Positions 22,824 to 31,699 of a DNA stretch of 37,767 nt are shown piece by piece. The notes beneath the pieces were generated by a model. The model made no database searches and had not been told where the DNA came from. It worked only from the letters and a program-made list of their open reading frames with translations. Where the stretch lies: assembly GCA_016209155.1 (NCBI GenBank), contig JACQWU010000323.1:1-37767 (forward strand), read 5' to 3'. The position numbers and the translations under genes are program-made. Source of the DNA: Candidatus Desantisiibacteriota bacterium. Lineage in GTDB: Bacteria; JACRDZ01. Within the stretch, counting starts at the first letter, position 1; each line of letters opens with the position of its first letter.

Positions 22824-24305
22824 TCAGTCAATTTGAGTTAATGTCTGAAAACGCTCATTTAACAGATTTGCTGTCTTTTCCATCAGCATTACTCCGATTT
22901 CATCAACATATCGATTTTTCCAATGTTCCATCGGAGTTCCCTTCACCCACTGATTAAACGCACCCAAGGCAGGGCCGCACTGTATCTGATAATCCACTTC
23001 ATGACCTGGGCTACCACTGAGTGCCAGGTGCGTAGAATAACCAAAATACCATCTAAAAATAAAAGCCATTTTTTGTTTAGGATTTCGTTCTGCTTTTTCT
23101 ATTTCTTCCGGTGGATAGTATAATTTGACTTCCTTATATATCTCATCAAAAGTCCGTTTAAAATATTTTTCTTGGATCATCTTTTTGGACTTCTCATCAA
23201 TTTCATCTAAAGAATTATATTGACGATACAAGTCATACAATTTATTTGCCCTTGCTGGAAAAAACACTCCTTTCTTCAGAACCTGAACCTTTGCCCCAAT
23301 CTCAAACATATCGCCTGCTGGCGCGTATTCTGTATCCTGTATATTTATCTCCTGCAGCATATTCTTCACCTCATCACTAGTACCAGCTTCAACAGTGCAT
23401 TGATTGATTGAACCCGTAAGAATGAAATCAGCACCTAAAATAAAAGCTGCTGCTGCTGCCTCAGGGGTTCCAATCCCACCAGCGGCCCCGACCCTTACCT
23501 TCTTTGAATATTGATATTTTTCCATCATCTCATTCCGCAGCTTGATAATCGCTGGCATCAAAGCGTAAGCCACCCCTCCATCAGTATGCCCGCCAGAATC
23601 CGCCTCTACACAGATATCATCTGCCATAGGGATATCTCTCAACATGCGAGCTTGTTCCTTAGTGATTTTATTCTCTTGCATTAGCTTTTCCACAATCCGT
23701 TCAGACGCAGGACTCAAGAATGCCTCAGCAACTTCCGGTCTTGATACCTTTGCTATTACCCTGTTGGCAATGGAGATTGAACCATTCCCATTCCGTTCTA
23801 ACCCAGATGCACGATATCGTACCAGTGGGGGCGTTATAGCCATATATGCTGATGCCTCGATTGTTCTTACATGATATTTCAGGAACAGATCTACAGCCTT
23901 TTCTTCTTTTTTTGAGTCAATTGGGTTGAATAGTAAATTCATACCATATGCATGTTCATCACCTAATTCATTTTGAATATATTGAATGGATTCCTCGATC
24001 TGTGGTATTTCTAAGCCGCCTGTACCAAAAAATCCCAACATTCTCACCTTGCCCATTTTTACGACCATCTCTTTAGAGGATATTCCCTTATACATTGAAC
24101 CTGTAGCATATGCATACTTGAGCTTATAATCTCTTTTAAATTCTTTATCTCCTAAAGACGAAGCTGTAATTATTGTCTGCGTTTGCTTTTCTGCATTATT
24201 AACTACAACCGAATTTATAGTTCTGGAGGATACTTCTTCTTGCAGTTGTTTTCTTTCCTGCATAAAGCCATTTTCATCATCTGTAATTATATGTAACTGT
24301 CTCAT
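22824..24305 (-). CDS. PfaD/PksE-type trans-acting enoyl reductase
   Basis: [59 protein letters not shown] typical of PfaD family flavoproteins. Confidence 0.93.
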   Translation of the reverse strand: MRQLHIITDDENGFMQERKQLQEEVSSRTINSVVVNNAEKQTQTIITASSLGDKEFKRDYKLKYAYATGSMYKGISSKEMVVKMGKVRMLGFFGTGGLEIPQIEESIQYIQNELGDEHAYGMNLLFNPIDSKKEEKAVDLFLKYHVRTIEASAYMAITPPLVRYRASGLERNGNGSISIANRVIAKVSRPEVAEAFLSPASERIVEKLMQENKITKEQARMLRDIPMADDICVEADSGGHTDGGVAYALMPAIIKLRNEMMEKYQYSKKVRVGAAGGIGTPEAAAAAFILGADFILTGSINQCTVEAGTSDEVKNMLQEINIQDTEYAPAGDMFEIGAKVQVLKKGVFFPARANKLYDLYRQYNSLDEIDEKSKKMIQEKYFKRTFDEIYKEVKLYYPPEEIEKAERNPKQKMAFIFRWYFGYSTHLALSGSPGHEVDYQIQCGPALGAFNQWVKGTPMEHWKNRYVDEIGVMLMEKTANLLNERFQTLTQID

Positions 24306-24786
24306 TTTTCTTCTTCATTGAAAAATATTTATCTTTATAGTTGTGAAATAAATTCTTGCCATATTTTCCTGCTTTAAGGTTACGTCCGTTTTTAAATAAA
24401 TTTCTATTTTCCCTGCATGCCTTTACTACATACCGGACATAAATAATAACAATCAAAGAGAACGCATACCTTTACTCCTTTCAAGTGATGAAGGGAAATG
24501 GACGATCTTAAACATAGGCAATTCTCCTAACGATATAAAACATGTGAACACACCCACGTATAATTCATATTGGTTGAATTGCCTTTTTATTTATTTTTCA
24601 AAAAAGTCAGTCAACTTGATTAATTTAAAGACACTACCGTCATTAACTATTAATTGTATGTTTCAAATAAAAGATAAAAGAGTTCTGGGTATTTTTTTGT
24701 GGAATTTTTGATGAGTGGAGTATATTATAATGAAAGGGTTATATTCAATCACCTTCAGAGGGTATTTTTGGGTAGAGGGTGGACTA

Positions 24787-24946
24787 AGGGGTCATCATGA
24801 AATAAATATCACAAGATTGCGCAGGATTTTGGGCTGTATTCAAGGCGCTTATGAGGGCGCATACTGAATGTATGTAACCGAACAAGCAACGCAGAAGACA
24901 GTTCAAAAGACTAGCAAGATGTGATAGTTATTTCATGACGACCCCT
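24787..24946 (+). mobile_element. 160-bp MITE-like element, copy A
   Basis: Ends aggggtcatcatgaaataaatatcaca ... tgtgatagttatttcatgacgacccct; about 96% identical by eye to the reverse complement of 25976-26135. Confidence 0.8.
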
Positions 24947-25275
24947 AAGTACAGCTTCACATAATTAAGTCTACAAAATTCTCCTTATTCTCCTTTTGTC
25001 CCCCTTTTTCAAAGCTTAACGTTACCCTATAAGTTAAAGGTGGATGGAATTGAAAATTGAGCATTGAGCATTGACAATTGAGATTTAAAAACATGCTTTT
25101 AAATGTAATTTAGTGAATAAAATTATTAAAAAAAGATATTTAATGCTCAATGCTCAATTATAAATGCTCAATTGTCAATAAAATCATTAAAAAATGTAGG
25201 TAATAGTAAGAGCAAAGAGGGTTAGGGGAGATTTTTAATTTTTGTATACTTATTTCTGTGAAGCTGTACTTAGGG
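24943..25275. mobile_element. 333-bp element with perfect 19-bp terminal inverted repeats
   Basis: ccctaagtacagcttcaca (24943-24961) and tgtgaagctgtacttaggg (25257-25275), with nested inverted repeat 25056-25082 / 25141-25179. Confidence 0.6.
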
Positions 25276-25312
25276 CTTGCGAAAATACCATGTTATTTTT
25301 TCGCAAGCCCTA
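25271..25312 (-). terminator. hairpin downstream of the response regulator
   Basis: tagggcttgcgaaaa-N-ttttcgcaagcccta, 15-bp stem 5 nt past the stop at 25317. Confidence 0.6.
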
Positions 25313-25316
25313 AATT

Positions 25317-25952
25317 TTAAATCAAGCCTTTTCTTTTAGCTTTAAGAAGCGCGTCCTGTCTGTCTTTTGCTTCAAGTTTTTCATAAATATATTTTACATG
25401 TGAGTGTACTGTATTTGTGCTTATATTTAATTTACTTGAAATTTCTTTATAGCTGTATCCGATATCCATAAATTTAAGTATTTCCCTTTTTTTCTGGCTT
25501 AAAATATTGGCTTCAGGTTTTAATATATTCTGGAATTCTAATATTACTTTCTTTGCTATTTTAGGACTCATGGGAGCGCCGCCTTGATCTAGAGAATAGA
25601 TCGATTCTATAACTTCTCTTGGAGAACTTTCTTTTAAAATATAACCGGATGCTCCTGCTTTTAAAGCAGAAAAAAGATATTCTCTTTCTTCCATATCTGT
25701 ATAAACTAATATTTGAGTATTCGGGATTTTTTTTCTTATATTATATATTAATTCAACTCCTGAAATATCAGGGAAATTAAGTTCAGTCAGGATAATGTCC
25801 GGGGATAATTCTTCTATTGAAAGTATAGCTTTTTGTGCAGAACTGAAAATTCCGACCACTGCGATTTTATATTCCCCGCTTAAAATCAGCTTTAATCTTT
25901 CTAATAAAATAATATTGTGTTCTATTATTACAACTTTTAGCTGCATGTCCAT
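25317..25952 (-). CDS. NarL/FixJ-type response regulator with LuxR HTH; atypical receiver
   Basis: Receiver-like N-terminus (KVVIIEHN..., PDIILTELNFPDISG, GYILKESSPREV) and LuxR HTH (YKEISSKLNISTNTVHSHVKYIYEKL). Confidence 0.9.
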   Translation of the reverse strand: MDMQLKVVIIEHNIILLERLKLILSGEYKIAVVGIFSSAQKAILSIEELSPDIILTELNFPDISGVELIYNIRKKIPNTQILVYTDMEEREYLFSALKAGASGYILKESSPREVIESIYSLDQGGAPMSPKIAKKVILEFQNILKPEANILSQKKREILKFMDIGYSYKEISSKLNISTNTVHSHVKYIYEKLEAKDRQDALLKAKRKGLI

Positions 25953-25975
25953 AGTTTAATGTGTCTTATTAATTA

Positions 25976-26135
25976 AGGGGTCGTCATGAAATAACTATCA
26001 CATCTTGCTGGTCTTTTGAGCTGTCTTCTGCGTTGCTTGTTCGGTTACATACATCCAGTATGCTCCCTCACAAGCGCCTTGAATACAGCCCAAAATCCTG
26101 CGCAATCTTGTGATACTTATTTCATGACGACCCCT
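25976..26135 (-). mobile_element. 160-bp MITE-like element, copy B (inverted)
   Basis: aggggtcgtcatgaaataactatcaca ... tgtgatacttatttcatgacgacccct; same length as copy A, inverted. Confidence 0.8.
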
Positions 26136-26312
26136 AATAGCAATGTTTATGAATTTTATAAGTTTAGCTGATAAAGGTATAATATTCTGACTTAAAGCTG
26201 GGATATACACAAATTTGGATTATATACAATAAATACATAAGATCACATTGGTTAATATACAACATAAAATGGAAGATTTCAATAGAATTTTATTTTGGTC
26301 GCAAGCTCAAAC

Positions 26313-26342
26313 TTGACTTTGTACATACAATTGATGTACAAT
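26313..26342 (+). promoter_or_regulatory. toxin-antitoxin promoter with overlapping operator palindrome
   Basis: TTGACT-N18-TACAAT overlapping ttgtacat-N7-atgtacaa (26319-26341). Confidence 0.45.
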
Positions 26343-26348
26343 TAAATT

Positions 26349-26633
26349 ATGATATTTGAATGGAATTCTCAAAAAAATGAATGGTTAAAAAAAGAAAGAG
26401 GAGTATCGTTTGAACAAATTATTTTCCATTTATACCAGGGTGATTTATGGAAAACTTCTGATCATCCAGATCAAATTAAATATCCTGGGCAAAAAATTTA
26501 CTATGTAATAATGGATGATTATATTTATTTAGTTCCTTATAAAAAGGAAACCGCTCATATTTTTTTAAAAACAATTATTCCTAGTAGAAAAGCAACTCAA
26601 GATTATAAAAAAGAAATTGGAGAAATATTATGA
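26349..26633 (+). CDS. BrnT-like toxin
   Basis: MIFEWNSQKNEWLKKERGVSFEQIIF resembles BrnT N-terminus; overlaps a downstream CopG/BrnA-like ORF by 4 nt. Confidence 0.7.
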   Translation: MIFEWNSQKNEWLKKERGVSFEQIIFHLYQGDLWKTSDHPDQIKYPGQKIYYVIMDDYIYLVPYKKETAHIFLKTIIPSRKATQDYKKEIGEIL

Positions 26634-26905
26634 AATTAGATAAAGAAGAACAAGAAATTTTGGCAGCTTATGAAAATGGTTTAATTAAAACCAAGGCCCC
26701 TTTAAAAAAGGAACTAAAAAAAATTAAATCTATAGCTGAAAGTACATTTAAAAAAAATAAAAGAATTACGATTAGGCTTTATGAACATGATTTTGAAGGA
26801 ATTCAAAAAAAAGCTATGGAAATGGGGATTCCTTATCAGACATTAATTTCAGCAATGATTCATCGTTATATTGAAGGTGAATTAGTAGATAGTAAAAATA
26901 GATAA
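26630..26905 (+). CDS. CopG/RHH-type antitoxin
   Basis: KNKRITIRLYEHDFEGIQKKAMEMGIPYQTLISAMIHRYIEGEL typical ribbon-helix-helix. Confidence 0.75.
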   Translation: MKLDKEEQEILAAYENGLIKTKAPLKKELKKIKSIAESTFKKNKRITIRLYEHDFEGIQKKAMEMGIPYQTLISAMIHRYIEGELVDSKNR

Positions 26906-26926
26906 CTACTCCAATATCGAATTTCA

Positions 26927-29900
26927 TCACCATACCATCTCAGATAATGTTTTAAAATATTTTTCAGTTAAATCTCTGTATTCCAATGGGATACGATCTA
27001 ATTGTATATCTATTTTGTCCTGAAAATCTTTTTTTTCTTTATTTGTCAGTTCTTTTGACAACTCCTCCGGCGAGTTTATTTTCTCGAAAAATTTTGCTTT
27101 ATCTGCTTTGCGTTCCTTATCAAATTCCTCTTTTGTTTTTAATGATTTCTGAGTATCAAGCAATCTGTTTAAAATTCTTTTTTGTTTTCTGTTTAATTCA
27201 GAATTCAGCGCTTTCTTTTTTAATTCCTGAGCAACATTTTCCATTAAGTCTTTTATATCATCAAGTTTTCCCATCATACCTTCCATTTTATTATATTGAT
27301 CGTTTAATTGCTCAAGCATTTCTCTGAGTTTATTTTGTTCATAGGACATTTTTTCCAAAAGCTCCTGCTGTTCAGAAGATAGTTCTCCCTGTTTCTGCAT
27401 TTCATTTTGCATCATTTCAGTCATATCATTTATTCCTTGCTGCTGCTTGCTCATTTTATCGAGCTGGCTGAACATATCTTCGCTTCCAGCCTGTGACATT
27501 TTTTTCTTTAAATCGTTTGATGTTTCAAGAAATTCCGCAATAATTCTATTTAATTCCGTCAGATTTTCATGTATCAATGGTATAGCTGTAAATAAATCAT
27601 TTTCTCCGATATTGATTTTAAGCGAAGACATTTTTTTTGATAAATCCTGCAATCTAAAAGGTAATTCAGGTTTGATAACAGGTGATATTTTTGATATTGC
27701 AACTAATGTCTGCGCCAGATTATTTACTCCTTCACTAAGATGCATTTCCTTAATTGCAAATTCATCAAGAACATTTTCTTCAGCCAGAGTGAGATTTTTA
27801 TCCTGACGCGATTTTGTCTGTATATCCAGCAAAATTTTTTCCTGCTCATTTGATAGAAAAAGACCATTATAAATTATTGTCTGAATCATTCTCAATATTT
27901 CTTCGTTTACATTTCGCTGCATTTCTTTGATTAATTGATCCAGTTGCTCAGCAGTATCAGACATTTGTTTTTGTGTATCATTGGCATTTTTGCTTGATTG
28001 ATCAAATTTCTCATTTTTAAGATTTGCCTTGAGTTCCTGCATTTTTTCTGCAATTTCAGAATTTTTAATTTTGTTTCCTATATCCTGCAATTTTTTACTG
28101 ATATTAGGATTTTCTTTATTAAAATCCTTTGCTAATTCCATAATATTTTCCTGTAAATCGTTTATTTCCTTTTGATCCTGCTCCTGTTTAACTATTAAAT
28201 CATTCATTTCAGCTTTACTGATATTTTCTTTGCCTTTTTTGTTGATTTTTTCTAATGTTTTTTGCAATTCCTTTTGTCTTTCAGCTAATTGCTGGGCTTG
28301 TTTAGCCATTACTTCTAAGCGGCGTTCATTACGAACACGTTTTAAAAGCTCAATAGTTCTATCCAATTTTTGTATGAATTTCTCCTGATTGAATTCTGCA
28401 TCCATTAATGCTTTTTTCTTTTCATCCAGATTTATTTCTTTAATACTTTCATTTAATTTTTGTAAAGTATTTTTCATTTCTTCAGTCATAATATCATTCA
28501 TTAATTTCTGTATTTCCATAACTTTTTCCACTAAGGGCTGCTGGACAAGAGCGTTTTTCTTTAATTCATCAACATTTTTTTCCATTTTATTCTGAATATC
28601 TTTATCTTTTTCCATAACTTCTTTGTGCATTTCCTTAATCTGTTTTATTTCATTTTCCTTATTCCAATCAGTTTTATTTTCATCTTCAATATTTTTGCGA
28701 GTGTTTTCAATACGGGTTTCCAGATTTTTGCTTTCATCCTGAACTTCTTTTAACTCATCAATTTCCTTCCCTTGCTCTAATTCCGTTTCCATATAAATTT
28801 CAAAAAGAGACGGGAAAGTTAAGCTGAAAATCTGTGAAATCCCTTTTTTAGGTCCGTTAACAGTATCATTATCCCATGATTCAGCATAGTATTGAATAAC
28901 CTGTCCGGGAAAGAGTTTTTCATCGGTTAAATCCCATATATAGTTATACAAAACAGTTGTTTTTGCTGAAGTAAATTTAATTAAATCAATAGTTTTTTCC
29001 TGAGACTGGCTGATTATTTTATATTTCAATCTGATTTTTTTAATCCCATAATCATCAGTAACAGAAATGGATAAATTAATTTTCATATCCTGTGGAATTT
29101 TAATATCTCTGCCGGGATTTACTATTTCAACTTTTGGAATTGTGTCTTTTTCAACTTCAATAGTATATTTAACAGGATTGGAATTTTTTATTCCTTCTTT
29201 TGAAGTAATTGCAAATGAATAGTTGTCTGGCTTTGCTACCATGACATCTCCTGATATCTCAGTTGAATCAAGTATTTTTAAAATAGTTCTACCTGAATCA
29301 AAGACAATTTCAGCATTTTCTAATGCTCTATCAGCAGCAGCTTTAATTGTTACTCTGGTTCCTGGTAAAGCCTTAATATTACCAGATACATTATCAATAA
29401 TTTTTGGTTTTAATTCAGTATAAAGCGGGTAATTGCAAGTAAGATTAATATTGCTTATTACTGGTTCCTGATTGATAATTATTGTCCCAATATTAGAGCG
29501 GGCAGATGCTGCTGCTGCTGCATAAAAGGACATATTCATTTGAATATTTTTAAATGTATATTCAACCTCTCCTTTTTTGGGAACGATAATTTTTTCAAGA
29601 GGATAATAAACATCGCTTTTAACAGATGTATAAATAGTAATATCCTGTGGAATTTTTCCATAAATAAAAATATTTATTGATTGAGAGCTGTTTATATTTA
29701 CATATTTTTTATGCGGAAGAATACGTATAATCGTTCGGTCATGAAGATAATTCATGGTAGAGAATCTATAGAAATTATTATAAGTTATGGCTAATTGATA
29801 AGGGAAAATTGCTATCCATAACAAAAAAGGTCCTAAAAATAAAGATAAACTATAAAATTTTTTTCTTAAATTACCAAAATCTAAAATTTTAGACGGATTT

Positions 29901-30340
29901 GTCTTGCTTAATAATTCATCAGCATGTTTCATGCTGAGCTGCATAAATAATGATGAATAACCATAGACATTAGTATATAAATCAAAATTTTTATAGAAAT
30001 CCAGACTGCTGACTAACTTATTATCTGGAATAGGTATGCGGGATTCAATATATTCAGCCAGGGTTATAAAAGATTTTCCTTTAAAAAGCATTTGTATAAT
30101 TATAAAAGCCAAGCTAGTGATATTAAGACTAAAGAAAATCCAGAAAAAAAGTCTTTTATACTCAAACAGAAAATTATCAATAAAACAATAACTTATTAAT
30201 GATATAATTACAACAATACCCTGTAAGCATAAGCCTTCTAATAAAAACAATAAACGTCTGTAAAGCTGGAAACGCTTAATCCAGCTAAAAATATTTTGAT
30301 GCAGTAATTTTATTTCATTTATCATGATTTCATATTCCAC
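26927..30340 (-). CDS. DUF4175-like membrane-anchored coiled-coil protein
   Basis: N-terminal TM segments, extracytoplasmic Ig-like stretch (VTDDYGIKKIRLKYKI), then a long Glu/Lys/Gln-rich coiled coil. Confidence 0.7.
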   Translation of the reverse strand: MEYEIMINEIKLLHQNIFSWIKRFQLYRRLLFLLEGLCLQGIVVIISLISYCFIDNFLFEYKRLFFWIFFSLNITSLAFIIIQMLFKGKSFITLAEYIESRIPIPDNKLVSSLDFYKNFDLYTNVYGYSSLFMQLSMKHADELLSKTNPSKILDFGNLRKKFYSLSLFLGPFLLWIAIFPYQLAITYNNFYRFSTMNYLHDRTIIRILPHKKYVNINSSQSINIFIYGKIPQDITIYTSVKSDVYYPLEKIIVPKKGEVEYTFKNIQMNMSFYAAAAASARSNIGTIIINQEPVISNINLTCNYPLYTELKPKIIDNVSGNIKALPGTRVTIKAAADRALENAEIVFDSGRTILKILDSTEISGDVMVAKPDNYSFAITSKEGIKNSNPVKYTIEVEKDTIPKVEIVNPGRDIKIPQDMKINLSISVTDDYGIKKIRLKYKIISQSQEKTIDLIKFTSAKTTVLYNYIWDLTDEKLFPGQVIQYYAESWDNDTVNGPKKGISQIFSLTFPSLFEIYMETELEQGKEIDELKEVQDESKNLETRIENTRKNIEDENKTDWNKENEIKQIKEMHKEVMEKDKDIQNKMEKNVDELKKNALVQQPLVEKVMEIQKLMNDIMTEEMKNTLQKLNESIKEINLDEKKKALMDAEFNQEKFIQKLDRTIELLKRVRNERRLEVMAKQAQQLAERQKELQKTLEKINKKGKENISKAEMNDLIVKQEQDQKEINDLQENIMELAKDFNKENPNISKKLQDIGNKIKNSEIAEKMQELKANLKNEKFDQSSKNANDTQKQMSDTAEQLDQLIKEMQRNVNEEILRMIQTIIYNGLFLSNEQEKILLDIQTKSRQDKNLTLAEENVLDEFAIKEMHLSEGVNNLAQTLVAISKISPVIKPELPFRLQDLSKKMSSLKINIGENDLFTAIPLIHENLTELNRIIAEFLETSNDLKKKMSQAGSEDMFSQLDKMSKQQQGINDMTEMMQNEMQKQGELSSEQQELLEKMSYEQNKLREMLEQLNDQYNKMEGMMGKLDDIKDLMENVAQELKKKALNSELNRKQKRILNRLLDTQKSLKTKEEFDKERKADKAKFFEKINSPEELSKELTNKEKKDFQDKIDIQLDRIPLEYRDLTEKYFKTLSEMVW

Positions 30341-31679
30341 CCAGAGTGATTTCGGAAATTTGAAAACCCGGGGAACCGCAGATAGAAGTATATCCTACAG
30401 GTATAAAAAGAATATTATCAGCTACTTCAATTATATTATTTAGCATATCAGGCAATGTTGATGCAATTGTAACCTCACGTACTGGATAAGTAAGTTCTCC
30501 ATTTTCAATCCAGATGCCATTAATTCCAACAGAATACTCGCCAGTTATTGGATTAATCCCGCCAACATTCATAGTATGCTTTATATATATACCTTTATCT
30601 ATTTTTTTTATCATTTCATGTTCTTTAATATTTCCCTGTTCAAGATAAAAGTTAGAAGGGATAATAGCTGGTGTAGATTTATATGATGAGCGGAAACCAT
30701 TGCCTGTTGAAGAAATTCCTTCTTTATTCGCCGTATAAGTATTATAAAGATATTTTTTTAAAATACCATTTTGAATAAGTATATTTCGCTGAGTAGGGAC
30801 TCCTTCCCCATCCATTGGAACTGTTAGAAGTCCTCCTTTTAACGTACCATCGTCTATGATGTTTACTTTTGAATTGGCAATTTGCTTACCAGAACAATTT
30901 TTCAAAAATGATCTTCCCTTCTGGCATGCTTCAGCGCTCAGCGCGCTTGCAATGATAGAAACAAATTCACTGCCGGCATTTGGACTAAAAACTGCTGTTA
31001 GTTTTTGACTTTTGATTTTCCTACCGCCTAAAAGCATTATTGCTTCACGGGAAGCATTGCTTACCGCAGTATATGGGTCAAGCTTTTTATAAAAGCGATT
31101 TAAAGTAAAATCCATACCTGTTTCAGAAACAGAACCATCTGAAGCAATCATAATAAAAACCATTCCTGCTTCAGTTGCCCTATAACTTTTGCAAATACCC
31201 CTGGAATTAATTAAAAAATTGCTTTCTTCAACTTCATCATATAAAGCAAATTCAGTATTAATTATTCTCTTATCGTTATATCCAAGCTTTTCCGCTTCTT
31301 TCAGCTTATTGATTTTTTCTTCCAATGGAATTTGAGAAAGTTCATTGTCAAAAATATCAAAATTATTATCTGACGGCAAATTTTCAGGTAAAATATTTCC
31401 GGGGTCAGAATCTATTTCCTGTGCAAGATTTATTATTTTATCTAAAAGCGATGATAAATGAGGATCAGAAAAATCCGATGAATAACCAAAACCCAATTTT
31501 TTATCAATGAAGATGCGTATCCCAAGCCCTTTTTCTCTTGATGATTTAACTGATTCAACCTCTTCATGATGAACCTTGATTGTGTTTTTTAATTTTTCAG
31601 AAATAAAAATTTCTGCTTCATGAGCACCTTTTTTTCGTGCCTGTTTAATAAGATTTTCACCTAAAGCGTAGTAGTCCAT
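30330..31679 (-). CDS. pmbA: PmbA/TldE family metallopeptidase-associated protein
   Basis: TldD/PmbA family organisation, no HExxxH motif as in TldD, so the TldE/PmbA type. Confidence 0.85.
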   Translation of the reverse strand: MDYYALGENLIKQARKKGAHEAEIFISEKLKNTIKVHHEEVESVKSSREKGLGIRIFIDKKLGFGYSSDFSDPHLSSLLDKIINLAQEIDSDPGNILPENLPSDNNFDIFDNELSQIPLEEKINKLKEAEKLGYNDKRIINTEFALYDEVEESNFLINSRGICKSYRATEAGMVFIMIASDGSVSETGMDFTLNRFYKKLDPYTAVSNASREAIMLLGGRKIKSQKLTAVFSPNAGSEFVSIIASALSAEACQKGRSFLKNCSGKQIANSKVNIIDDGTLKGGLLTVPMDGEGVPTQRNILIQNGILKKYLYNTYTANKEGISSTGNGFRSSYKSTPAIIPSNFYLEQGNIKEHEMIKKIDKGIYIKHTMNVGGINPITGEYSVGINGIWIENGELTYPVREVTIASTLPDMLNNIIEVADNILFIPVGYTSICGSPGFQISEITLGGI

Positions 31680-31699
31680 ATTGCACCTCTTTGCTTATC

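Noticed and set aside
24730-24867. Short plus-strand ORF MKGLYSITFRGYFWVEGGLRGHHEIN... after an AT-rich -10-like box
   Set aside because: Runs directly into MITE copy A and ends there; no coding evidence beyond an open frame.
24306-25316. Possible CRISPR array in the repeat-rich 1-kb gap
   Set aside because: Repeats are inverted, of differing length and not regularly spaced; no cas genes in the window.
25998-26210. 70-aa minus-strand ORF from the ORF track
   Set aside because: Lies largely inside MITE-like copy B; the translation is that of the repeat and has no support as a gene.
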